Shown in pieces: positions 1 to 7,574 of a stretch of DNA of 12,751 bases (position 1 is the first letter of the stretch; every line of letters begins with the position of its first letter). The notes beneath the pieces are model-generated. The model worked only from the letters and a program-made list of their open reading frames with translations, ran no database searches and was not told the origin of the DNA. The DNA is from Flavobacteriales bacterium UBA5692 (GTDB taxonomy: Bacteria; Bacteroidota; Bacteroidia; Flavobacteriales_D; Sanyastnellaceae): positions 1 to 12,751 of the forward strand of contig DIHQ01000185.1 in assembly GCA_002420235.1 (NCBI GenBank), written 5' to 3'. Position numbers and translations under genes: made by a program.

Positions 1-1520
1 GCCACGGAGGCAAAAATACGGCTACTTGGGCTGACGATGTAATCCAATCCAAGTTTGGGATTAATGAAAGTCATTGAAGTATCGACCTGTAGCGTGCGCA
101 AATCATTGTCGGTGCCTTCAACGCTATAGCCCACCTGGCGCGCCTGAATTTCTCCTCGAACGTTGACCTTACCCTCAGCTAGGCGCTGGTCACCGCTGAC
201 GAACGCGTATCGATCCGATTTCTGTCCAAGATTATCGTAGTAGCGATGCTGCGGCGAGAGCGATTGTCCCCCTGCTTCCATCCAAATTGGGTTGCCGAAG
301 TGTTCACCCTCGTACTGAAAAGCTCCTAGGCCAAATTGTACACCGCCGTTCTCTAAAGATCGGCTACCCTGAAGGATGCCTCCGAAAAAATCATTATCCA
401 ACCAGCGCCGGCGAATGACATTGGAAGTGGTAACGGTGTCCTCGGAAGTGATTACGGAAGTTCCTCCGTACAATGCAATATCGTCCATCTCCCTGAATTG
501 CTCCCAGTATCCAGCGCCAGCAGTATAGTGCAAAGTTGCACCAAAATCCCAGCTCCCGAGGCGCTGGCTTACATGGACCTGATGGTGATCCTGCCGGTAA
601 TCGTCTACCTGGTCAGCATAGTCATAATAATTGTGTTGGCGTCCTCGATCAATTAAATCTTCAATACGCGCCGAGTCAGCACCATATCCGTACTCGTAAG
701 AATTAGCCGCCCAAGCCCAAATGGAATCGGCATCGGCATCCAATCCGATGCGTGGCACACCGTACCATGCTTGCTCTGTCCTCTCATGGCCCAGCATCGC
801 TGAATACGCAATTTGTCCTGAATCCCATCGGTAACCAAGGCCCAACTGCATGCTTGACAGGTCACTGGCTGATCGATCCATGTAACCGTTGGATAAAATA
901 CGAGATGCACGTCCTTCCATATAAAATCCCGAACCGATTTCACCCGTACTCCACTGCGCCATGCTGCGAAGCGTTCCGAAGGAGCCACCTGAAAGCAAAA
1001 CCCGACCACCGGCCTTTTCATTGAACTCCATGGTTTGGATGGCCACGGTGGCGCCAAATGCACCGGCGCCATTGGATGAACTACCGACCCCACGCTGAAT
1101 GGTCAAGTTATCCACGCTGCTCGCCAAATCGGGTAAATCCACCCAGTAAACTTGGTGCGATTCAGCATCGTTGAGGGCAACCCCGTTAATGGTCACGTTG
1201 ATGTGTGTCTGATCCGATCCCCGGATGCGCATGGACGTATACCCAATGCCAGCGCCGGCATCAGAGGTCACGACGAGTGAAGGTGTAAATCGCAAAAGAA
1301 ATGGCATGTCCATGGATGCATCTCTTTTTGCCAGCTCCACAGCCTCGACTGTTTGCGTTGGAAATGGAGACCGTTCAGGTGCCTGAATAGCGGAAATCGT
1401 CGCCGGAAGCAATTGAACAGTTTTTAAAATGGAGTCTGCTTCTGCAGAGGCAGTAGCTTGTGCGGTGCCGGACACGTTCCAGGCCAGAGCACAAAGCAAG
1501 ATGATGGTGAATCGATTCAT
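1..1520 (-). CDS. TonB-dependent outer-membrane receptor, probable thiamin/TPP-related transporter (Omr1/OMthi type), C-terminus outside window
   Basis: The frame is open from an ATG at 1520 to the window edge (506 codons, no stop), so the C-terminal barrel is missing. Residues 1-22 form a signal peptide (hydrophobic core, cleavage after GTAQA). The plug domain spans roughly 45-165, with MRIRGSDQTHINVTINGV at 97-114 and IQRGVGSSSNGAGAFGA at 141-157. Barrel-like alternating aromatic/polar strands follow, including the Bacteroidota-typical DDYRQDHHQVHVS. There is no N-terminal carboxypeptidase-regulatory domain. TonB-dependent receptors carry scarce nutrients across the outer membrane using TonB/ExbBD energy. 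The substrate is inferred from the TPP riboswitch in the leader: TPP-controlled receptors in Bacteroidota are the thiamin-related Omr1/OMthi group. No pnuT or thiamin pyrophosphokinase gene is visible, but the downstream side lies outside the window. The receptor class is near certain; the thiamin role is a strong inference. Confidence 0.93.
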   Translation of the reverse strand, partial: MNRFTIILLCALAWNVSGTAQATASAEADSILKTVQLLPATISAIQAPERSPFPTQTVEAVELAKRDASMDMPFLLRFTPSLVVTSDAGAGIGYTSMRIRGSDQTHINVTINGVALNDAESHQVYWVDLPDLASSVDNLTIQRGVGSSSNGAGAFGATVAIQTMEFNEKAGGRVLLSGGSFGTLRSMAQWSTGEIGSGFYMEGRASRILSNGYMDRSASDLSSMQLGLGYRWDSGQIAYSAMLGHERTEQAWYGVPRIGLDADADSIWAWAANSYEYGYGADSARIEDLIDRGRQHNYYDYADQVDDYRQDHHQVHVSQRLGSWDFGATLHYTAGAGYWEQFREMDDIALYGGTSVITSEDTVTTSNVIRRRWLDNDFFGGILQGSRSLENGGVQFGLGAFQYEGEHFGNPIWMEAGGQSLSPQHRYYDNLGQKSDRYAFVSGDQRLAEGKVNVRGEIQARQVGYSVEGTDNDLRTLQVDTSMTFINPKLGLDYIVSPSSRIFASV

Positions 1521-1571
1521 CGTTTTTAAGGTTTATTCAAGAAAACGGCGCAAGGAGGCACAACCCCAATG

Positions 1572-1587
1572 TAGGCCTGGTGGCCTA
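1572..1587 (-). promoter_or_regulatory. Hairpin just downstream of the TPP aptamer
   Basis: TAGGCC-tggt-GGCCTA is a perfect 6-bp stem with a 4-nt loop, directly 3' of the aptamer P1 and about 52 bases before the receptor ATG. No U-tract follows on the minus strand, so it is not a standard intrinsic terminator. It may be part of the expression platform of the riboswitch. That role is inferred. Confidence 0.5.
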
Positions 1588-1666
1588 GCTCAGCTCCCCT
1601 ACCGAGATTATTCGGTCAGGTTATGAGGGTATATTCTCAGCACTCGGAATCGAGGCACCCCTGCGA
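1588..1666 (-). promoter_or_regulatory. TPP riboswitch (THI box)
   Basis: Read on the minus strand, the leader shows the TPP aptamer core in the right order. GGGGTGCC comes first, then a CTCG/CGAG P3 stem, the CTGAGA bulge and ATACCC (pairs with GGGT to form P2). AACCTGA follows, then CCGA-ATAAT-c-TCGG (P5) and GTAGGGG. The closing P1 can form between TCGCAG (1666-1661) and CTGAGC (1593-1588) with one G-A mismatch. The layout matches the E. coli thiM aptamer element by element. It sits about 70 bases upstream of the receptor ATG, so thiamin pyrophosphate should repress the receptor. The mechanism is unclear: no terminator with a U-tract is seen, and Shine-Dalgarno sequestration is doubtful in this phylum. 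Confidence 0.93.
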
Positions 1667-1671
1667 CGGTT

Positions 1672-1679
1672 CAAATATA
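1672..1679 (-). promoter_or_regulatory. Candidate -7 promoter element for the riboswitch/receptor transcript
   Basis: On the minus strand this is TATATTTG, a perfect match to the Bacteroidota housekeeping -7 consensus TAnnTTTG. Transcription would start about 5 bases downstream, near 1666-1668, where the P1 helix of the TPP aptamer begins. No TTG -33 element is visible at 17-19 bases upstream, so the call rests on the -7 box and its position. Confidence 0.6.
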
Positions 1680-1696
1680 CATCAAATCTGTATATT
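1674..1696. repeat. Inverted repeat between divergent receptor and cysQ genes
   Basis: AATATACA (1674-1681) and TGTATATT (1689-1696) form an 8-bp perfect inverted repeat with a 7-base spacer. It overlaps the receptor -7 element and a TATATTG sequence facing cysQ. It may simply be two back-to-back -7 boxes, or it may be an operator. The sequence does not decide between these. Confidence 0.5.
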
Positions 1697-1702
1697 GTTG
1701 CC

Positions 1703-2503
1703 ATGGAAACCGCACGACTGAACCGGCTTTTGCAAACTGCTCTAAAAGCCGCAGCCGAAGGCTCAGCCGTACTCCTCCGTCACCTTTCCCACCAGAACAA
1801 TCGCCTCGTAATCCGATCCAAACGCGATGGAAGTCCAGTTTCCGCTGTAGACCTTGAAAGCCACGAAGTCATCCAGGGCATACTGGCCCCGCACAGCATC
1901 CCCATTATTAGCGAAGAAGGAACTCTTCCCCCTTTCATTGAACGGGCGAATTGGCCATTATTTTGGCTGGTAGACCCGCTCGACGGAACACAATCTTATA
2001 TTGATCACCGGAAGGGATTCGCCATTAACATCGCTTTGTGCGATAAGACGGGGCCCATCCTGGGCATTGTTGCCGATCCATTATCAGACAGGATTTTTGC
2101 AGGAACGAAAATAAAAAGCCCGTTTACGGTGTCACTATCCAATTTAAATGAGTCGCAGCCAATTGTACCGCTGGCCGCAACCCGCCCTTACCGACTGGTT
2201 ACGAGTTGGAATGAAACACTATCCAAAGAGGAATTACTTCCTCCATCATTAAATGCCGATGCGTTTCGAATGGAAGCGGTGAGTGGCGCGTTGAAATTCT
2301 GCCTCCTGGCAACTGGAGAAGCTGATGTTCATGCCCGGAGCGCTTCTTACATGGAATGGGATTGTGCAGCAGGCGATGGCATCTTGCGCAGTATGGGTAT
2401 CGCTGTTCGAAACCGGACAACCGGACAACCGCTCCGCTATAACTCAATGAGCCTGCGCGTGGGCGACCTCTACGCTTCGCGCCTTCAAGACCCATCTATA
2501 TGA
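1703..2503 (+). CDS. cysQ: 3'(2'),5'-bisphosphate nucleotidase, CysQ-like, inositol monophosphatase family
   Basis: This 266-residue cytosolic enzyme belongs to the Mg-dependent, Li-sensitive phosphatase family. Visible landmarks are SAVDLESH (47-54), ISEEG with metal-ligand Glu (69-73), the signature DPLDGT (91-96) preceded by FWLV, GFAINIAL (105-112) and the second signature WDCAAGD (219-225). CysQ removes the 3' phosphate from PAP, a by-product of sulfate assimilation and of phosphopantetheine transfer. Inositol-monophosphatase relatives act on other sugar phosphates. The DPLDGTxxYI context and length favour CysQ, but substrate cannot be read with certainty. The start at 1703 fits the family N-terminus (RLNRLLQTALKAA). 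A TATATTG sequence lies only 5 bases upstream, so the mRNA may have almost no leader. Its stop lies 3 bases from the rsgA stop (tail to tail). Confidence 0.88.
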   Translation: METARLNRLLQTALKAAAEGSAVLLRHLSHQNNRLVIRSKRDGSPVSAVDLESHEVIQGILAPHSIPIISEEGTLPPFIERANWPLFWLVDPLDGTQSYIDHRKGFAINIALCDKTGPILGIVADPLSDRIFAGTKIKSPFTVSLSNLNESQPIVPLAATRPYRLVTSWNETLSKEELLPPSLNADAFRMEAVSGALKFCLLATGEADVHARSASYMEWDCAAGDGILRSMGIAVRNRTTGQPLRYNSMSLRVGDLYASRLQDPSI

Positions 2504-2506
2504 AAC

Positions 2507-3463
2507 CTATCGATAAGAGGTATTAGCCTCGAAGTTTTCATACAAATCAAGGTAGTTGAGGTAACGGCTCTCGGCAATTTCTTCTTTCTGAACCGCCTCG
2601 CGCACGGCGCACTTAGGCTCATTTCGATGAAGGCAGTTATGAAATTTACATGCCGGAAGTTTGGCAAACAATTCTGGGAAGTAGTGATGCAACTTTCCCC
2701 GTTCAAGTTCAACCAATCCAAAACCCTTAATACCCGGTGTGTCCACTATATAGCCCCCTGATGGCAATGCAAACATTTCGGCGAACGTCGTTGTGTGCTT
2801 GCCTTTCTGATGTACGCTGGACACACCACCCGTTTTTAATTCAAGACCAGGCACCAACCGGTTGATCAAGGTGCTTTTACCAACGCCACTGTGGCCGGAG
2901 AGTAAATTGATCCCCGCCGAAGCGAGAGACGATTTTAACTTCCCTAGGCCTTCTCCAGTTTCTGCGGAGGTACGGAGACTCGAATATCCTGCCTTAGAGT
3001 ACACCTCTTCGAGGTAATCCAAGCGAGCGATTGCATCGAGTTGACCTTTGTAGAGGTCGCATTTATTGAAGACCAACGTAGTCGGCACCCCGTAAGCCTC
3101 AGCAGTAACGAGGAAACGATCTATAAATCCCGTGCTCGTCTCCGGACTAGCTACGGTGACGACAAGAAAGGCTCTGTCCAAGTTAGCTGCGACGATTTGG
3201 CGTTGCTTGGATAGGTTAACAGAACGACGCACAATTGCATTCCGCCTTTTCTCACGTTTTATGATCAAGGGTGATTCATCCTGTCCATGAAATTCAATTA
3301 CGACGCCGTCTCCTACGGCGAATGGATTTGTTGAGCGGTCTCCATGCAATCGCAAACGACCACCCGCCCGACACGAATAAACTCCACCCGTTTTTGAGTC
3401 ACGGACTCGGTACCAAGAACCTGTGGTGCGCAAAACCACGCCACGTGTTTGACGAATTTCCAT
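2507..3463 (-). CDS. rsgA: Ribosome small-subunit-dependent GTPase A (30S maturation factor)
   Basis: This is a circularly permuted GTPase of 318 residues. An N-terminal OB-fold (about 1-75) is followed by G4 NKCD (133-136), G5 TSAE (165-168), G1 GHSGVGKST (190-198), a GKHTTT switch (221-226) and G3 DTPG (241-244). The C-terminal zinc site is C272, C277, H279 and C285 in the typical CxHxxEPxC pattern. RsgA checks late 30S subunit maturation and releases RbfA. The ATG at 3463 is chosen over one 19 codons upstream (3520). MEIRQTRG begins the OB-fold directly, and the ATG overlaps the stop of the upstream ABC gene in TGATG, which suggests translational coupling. The upstream extension lies wholly inside the ABC gene. 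Confidence 0.95.
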   Translation of the reverse strand: MEIRQTRGVVLRTTGSWYRVRDSKTGGVYSCRAGGRLRLHGDRSTNPFAVGDGVVIEFHGQDESPLIIKREKRRNAIVRRSVNLSKQRQIVAANLDRAFLVVTVASPETSTGFIDRFLVTAEAYGVPTTLVFNKCDLYKGQLDAIARLDYLEEVYSKAGYSSLRTSAETGEGLGKLKSSLASAGINLLSGHSGVGKSTLINRLVPGLELKTGGVSSVHQKGKHTTTFAEMFALPSGGYIVDTPGIKGFGLVELERGKLHHYFPELFAKLPACKFHNCLHRNEPKCAVREAVQKEEIAESRYLNYLDLYENFEANTSYR

Positions 3464-4170
3464 CAAACGGACTTGCTCAAAGATTGAAAAGCCGCATCCA
3501 AACCACCGGGTTGACTGCACAAATTGGCGACTGTATCATCGGCGACCAATTGGCCACGATGAATAATGACCACACGCTCACACATCGCCTCTACCTCTTG
3601 CATGATGTGTGTAGAAAGGATTACGATACGTTTCTTACCGACCTCCTTAATAAGGTTGCGAATGTCGGCCAATTGGATGGGGTCCAAACCAGAAGTCGGC
3701 TCGTCCAAAATCAAAACCGCTGGATCGTGAATGAGTGCTTGGGCTAAACCGACGCGCTGGCGGTATCCCTTGGACAATGTTCCTATAAGCTTGTGCGCTT
3801 CTGGGGACAGACCAACGCGATCAATGACCTCCTCAACCTTCACCTTTCGATTCGACAGATGGTACAATTGCGCTACATAATTGAGATACTCGCGCACGTA
3901 CATTTCCAAGTGAATTGGATTATGTTCTGGTAGATAACCGATATTTCTTTTGGTATCAATTGGATGCTTTTGAACGTTCTTCCCACACACATGAACCCAT
4001 CCTTCACTTGGATGCAAATACCCCGCGACAAGTCGCATCAAAGTAGATTTTCCCGCTCCATTTGGCCCGAGCAGGCCGAGAACTTGCGGACTCGGTACTT
4101 CTAAGCTCACTCCGTCTAAGGCAGCTTGTTTACCGAACATGTGCTTTACGTTTTTTACCGATACCGACAC
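3463..4170 (-). CDS. gldA: ABC transporter ATP-binding protein, GldA-like
   Basis: This 235-residue ATPase carries Walker A GPNGAGKS (35-42), signature LSKGYRQRVGLAQ (132-144), Walker B AVLILDEPT (151-159), D-loop SGLD (160-163) and H-loop His188. IGYLPEHNP...LEMYVREYL (77-95) is characteristic of GldA, the ATPase that works with GldF and GldG in Flavobacteria gliding. The usual Q-loop glutamine is replaced in this LPEHNP segment, as in that group. It is shorter than GldA proteins I know (about 300 residues): the C-terminal extension is reduced to LDAAFQSLSKSV. No permease gene lies next to it; rsgA follows instead. The start is a GTG: an in-frame TGA lies 27 bases upstream and no other start codon falls between, while the first ATG (residue 11) would remove the first strand. 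ATPase class is certain; the GldA role is moderate. Confidence 0.8.
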   Translation of the reverse strand: MSVSVKNVKHMFGKQAALDGVSLEVPSPQVLGLLGPNGAGKSTLMRLVAGYLHPSEGWVHVCGKNVQKHPIDTKRNIGYLPEHNPIHLEMYVREYLNYVAQLYHLSNRKVKVEEVIDRVGLSPEAHKLIGTLSKGYRQRVGLAQALIHDPAVLILDEPTSGLDPIQLADIRNLIKEVGKKRIVILSTHIMQEVEAMCERVVIIHRGQLVADDTVANLCSQPGGLDAAFQSLSKSV

Positions 4171-4205
4171 TGGCCACGAAGTTACGATGATTCAGAAGGG
4201 AACAA

Positions 4206-4233
4206 AAAAGCCACTCCAATTGGAGTGGCTTTT
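4206..4233 (-). terminator. Intrinsic terminator after groEL
   Basis: GCCACTCC-aatt-GGAGTGGC is an 8-bp perfect stem flanked by A-tracts and T-tracts. On the minus strand it is followed by TTTTTT, as expected for a rho-independent terminator 19 bases after the groEL stop. The A/T flanks make it nearly symmetrical. It separates groESL from the gldA-like gene, which should need its own promoter; I see none that matches TAnnTTTG in the 35 bases left. Confidence 0.9.
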
Positions 4234-4252
4234 CATATTCTTATCTAGTGGT

Positions 4253-5890
<1,638 letters not shown>

Positions 5891-5908
5891 TCAGTTGATT
5901 TCGATTGG

Positions 5909-6184
5909 TTAAACAATTGCCAAGATGTCGCTTTCGCGCATCATCATGTAATCCACTCCTTCGACTTGGAGTTCTGTGCCGGCATACTTGCCGTACAAAA
6001 CAACATCACCCACCTTGACGGTTGTTGGTTCCTCAGGCTTTCCGGGCCCTACCGCAACAACAGTGCCGCGCTGCGGCTTTTCTTTGGCGGTGTCGGGAAT
6101 GATGATTCCACTTGCTGTCTTCTCTTCTGCAGCAGCGGGCTCAACAAGAACCCGGTCTGCAAGGGGTTGAATGTTAACTGACAT
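5909..6184 (-). CDS. groES: 10 kDa co-chaperonin GroES
   Basis: At 91 residues it is the normal GroES length. It has LADRVLVEP (8-16), a mobile loop [18 protein letters not shown] (20-37) with the hydrophobic III that docks on GroEL, and [13 protein letters not shown] (57-69). GroES caps the GroEL ring. It starts the groESL pair and lies 187 bases after secG. That gap holds a sigma54-like promoter candidate and two inverted repeats; no CIRCE (HrcA) element was found there. Confidence 0.99.
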   Translation of the reverse strand: MSVNIQPLADRVLVEPAAAEEKTASGIIIPDTAKEKPQRGTVVAVGPGKPEEPTTVKVGDVVLYGKYAGTELQVEGVDYMMMRESDILAIV

Positions 6185-6222
6185 GTGTCTGTATTTAGGG
6201 TATTTGGTTTTTCATTAGGGTT

Positions 6223-6239
6223 AGCGATTTCCATGCCAA
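6223..6239 (-). promoter_or_regulatory. Candidate sigma54 (-24/-12) promoter for groESL
   Basis: On the minus strand this reads TTGGCATGGAAATCGCT. Against TGGCACG-N4-TTGCW it keeps TGGCA, the G, the GC and exact GG-N10-GC spacing, differing at T for C (a tolerated change) and at C for the second T of TTGC. Transcription would start near 6212, giving a leader of about 28 bases to the groES ATG at 6184. A sigma54-type activator is encoded at 8081-9364. An alternative housekeeping -7 box, CATCTTTG (one mismatch to TAnnTTTG), lies at 6296-6303. A chance match cannot be excluded. Confidence 0.45.
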
Positions 6240-6261
6240 GTACCTCTCGGTAGTTTTTCCA

Positions 6262-6275
6262 TGACACCCCGTCAG
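6262..6275. repeat. TGAC-type inverted repeat, possible regulator site, groES proximal
   Basis: On the minus strand this reads CTGACGGGGTGTCA: TGAC and GTCA arms, five bases between them. Its centre lies about 30 bases upstream of the -24 half of the sigma54-like promoter. The arms have the same orientation and spacing as the palindrome before miaB. Function is inferred from position and recurrence. Confidence 0.45.
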
Positions 6276-6301
6276 GGTTTGGCACATTCCGCAGGCAAAG
6301 A

Positions 6302-6316
6302 TGTCAGGTACTGACA
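6302..6316. repeat. TGTCAG-N3-CTGACA inverted repeat, groES distal
   Basis: TGTCAG-gta-CTGACA is a perfect 6-bp inverted repeat with a 3-base spacer, about 95 bases upstream of the inferred sigma54-type start. The arms point opposite to those at 6262-6275. It shares the 9-mer GTACTGACA with the minus strand of the palindrome before miaB. It could be an operator or an activator site. Confidence 0.45.
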
Positions 6317-6371
6317 CGTCTCGACGCTCCATCTCGTGAAGTGAGCGTGCTGATTCATTTTCGTTGTTCGG

Positions 6372-6668
6372 TTATTCCGCGATTGGTGTTTCAACTCCTG
6401 ATGGGGGAGCGATGCCACGGCTTTCGATGCCAGTATCTTGACGAGCATTACCGAAAAAAACTCCGGCTAGAATGCACAACACAAACAAAGCACCTGTTAA
6501 ATACCAGGTCGCCTTTACCAAAAAATCAGTGGTTTTCTGTACACCACCCATTTGGCCTGCACCCTGAAAGCCTGTAGCTAATCCGCCACCTTTAGGATTT
6601 TGAACGAGGATAACTGCGCCAAGCAGGACGCAAACTATTAAAATCACGACCATCAAAAAGTATCCCAT
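6372..6668 (-). CDS. secG: Preprotein translocase subunit SecG
   Basis: This 98-residue protein has two membrane spans, about residues 2-22 (YFLMVVILIVCVLLGAVILV) and 52-72 (ATWYLTGALFVLCILAGVFF). The conserved SecG loop between them is QNPKGGGLATGFQGAGQMGG. A 25-residue hydrophilic tail follows, ending in PIAE. SecG sits in the inner membrane with SecYE and assists SecA-driven export. It follows the TPR-like gene with a 33-base gap, consistent with one transcript. Confidence 0.95.
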   Translation of the reverse strand: MGYFLMVVILIVCVLLGAVILVQNPKGGGLATGFQGAGQMGGVQKTTDFLVKATWYLTGALFVLCILAGVFFGNARQDTGIESRGIAPPSGVETPIAE

Positions 6669-6701
6669 GGTTTCCTCTTATTCATTTAAACCAACCAGCC
6701 C

Positions 6702-7547
6702 TCATTGGCGGCGGCTCAGATTTTTCAATTGGCATGCAAAATAAGTGCTTTTTGCTGGATATTTCAACGCCAAATAGCGATAAGCTTTCCTCGCTTTTCC
6801 GATTTGGCCTTGCTTCACAAAAATTCGGGCCATGGTCTCAGTCACAAGTGTCGGGTCCTCCATGACACTGGTTTGTGCCCATTCCTCCACTGGCGCACCT
6901 ACCTCGCGCAACTTACCGATGCTAGGTTGCTGCTCGATAAACCGATCTATCAAATCGCTAACGCCTAGTCCTTCGTTTGTCGCGGAGGGGTGAGATAGTG
7001 ACAACGCATCATCAGATTCTCCGAAACCTACCTCAGCAGCACGCTGCACAAGCCAAGCAGAGAAGGGTGACACAGTCGCTGCGCGAATTCGATCCATATC
7101 CTGCGTCTCTTGAGAAGAAGGCGCATCGCCGGCAGGGCTCACTTCTCGCTCAATTGTTCGACCAATCGCTGCGATGAGCGCATCCCGTTCCATCGGTGCT
7201 TCGGGATTCAAATGGGGTGCTGTATCATCAACCGCACCATGAAGAACAATTTCCTCGGTTGTATCCTGTTCTTCACTCACCATTTGATTCACCACTTCGG
7301 CCTCTGCCTTGAGGCGTTTCAGTATGAGTAAATCGAACAACGGACGACGATACGTAACATGTGTTGCAGCTTTCAATAAGTCTGCCTCTTGTTCCATGTG
7401 TCCCCCAACTGCGCTAGCCCGAGCCAGAAGCATTGCAATAGCGCCAGCATAGGGAAACTTATCACTCCACGCCTTCAGTCCATCGCGGTCGGATGGTTCT
7501 ACTCGATCTGGGAATTCAATGAGCTCTTGTAAGCGTTGCAGTTGCAT
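6702..7547 (-). CDS. TPR-like protein of unknown function, lptE-secG linked
   Basis: This is a 281-residue soluble protein with no signal peptide or membrane span. Its N-terminus has FPYAGAIAMLLARAS...LLKAATHVTYRRPLFDLLI (about 30-75), a helical repeat pattern that recurs in Bacteroidota proteins at this locus. The middle (about 90-220) is acidic and low in conservation. The C-terminus (about 240-275) has KQGQIGKARKAYRYLALKYP, a single recognisable tetratricopeptide unit. I know the family only as a hypothetical protein between lptE and secG. A scaffold or protein-interaction role is likely; nothing in the sequence gives a reaction. It lies 27 bases after lptE and 33 before secG, so it is probably co-transcribed. 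Confidence 0.85.
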   Translation of the reverse strand: MQLQRLQELIEFPDRVEPSDRDGLKAWSDKFPYAGAIAMLLARASAVGGHMEQEADLLKAATHVTYRRPLFDLLILKRLKAEAEVVNQMVSEEQDTTEEIVLHGAVDDTAPHLNPEAPMERDALIAAIGRTIEREVSPAGDAPSSQETQDMDRIRAATVSPFSAWLVQRAAEVGFGESDDALSLSHPSATNEGLGVSDLIDRFIEQQPSIGKLREVGAPVEEWAQTSVMEDPTLVTETMARIFVKQGQIGKARKAYRYLALKYPAKSTYFACQLKNLSRRQ

Positions 7548-7574
7548 GACAATGGTGCGTTTAGTAAAAGTACA

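Noticed and set aside
653..1093. Open frame of 146 codons on the minus strand within the receptor gene
   Set aside because: It lies in a different frame from the receptor, whose frame is continuous from 1520 to 1 with recognisable plug and barrel motifs; the product has no domain.
3464..3520. Upstream ATG at 3520 for rsgA
   Set aside because: The added 19 residues lie wholly inside the ABC gene and precede the normal OB-fold start; the TGATG overlap at 3463 is a better start.
3271..3747. Plus-strand open frame of 158 codons opposite rsgA and the ABC gene
   Set aside because: It covers the ends of two well-supported minus-strand genes and has no promoter or known domain.
6049..6285. Minus-strand open frame starting in the groES upstream gap (MPNPDGVSW...)
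   Set aside because: It runs out of frame through groES and covers the promoter candidate; no similarity recognised.
6282..6297. Plus-strand TGGCACATTCCGCAGG as a second sigma54 promoter
   Set aside because: The GG to GC distance is 8 rather than 10 bases, and the TTGC half is absent.
6185..6371. CIRCE (HrcA) element before groES
   Set aside because: No TTAGCACTC-N9-GAGTGCTAA pattern or near match; only a short CAGCACGCTCAC stretch without a partner arm.
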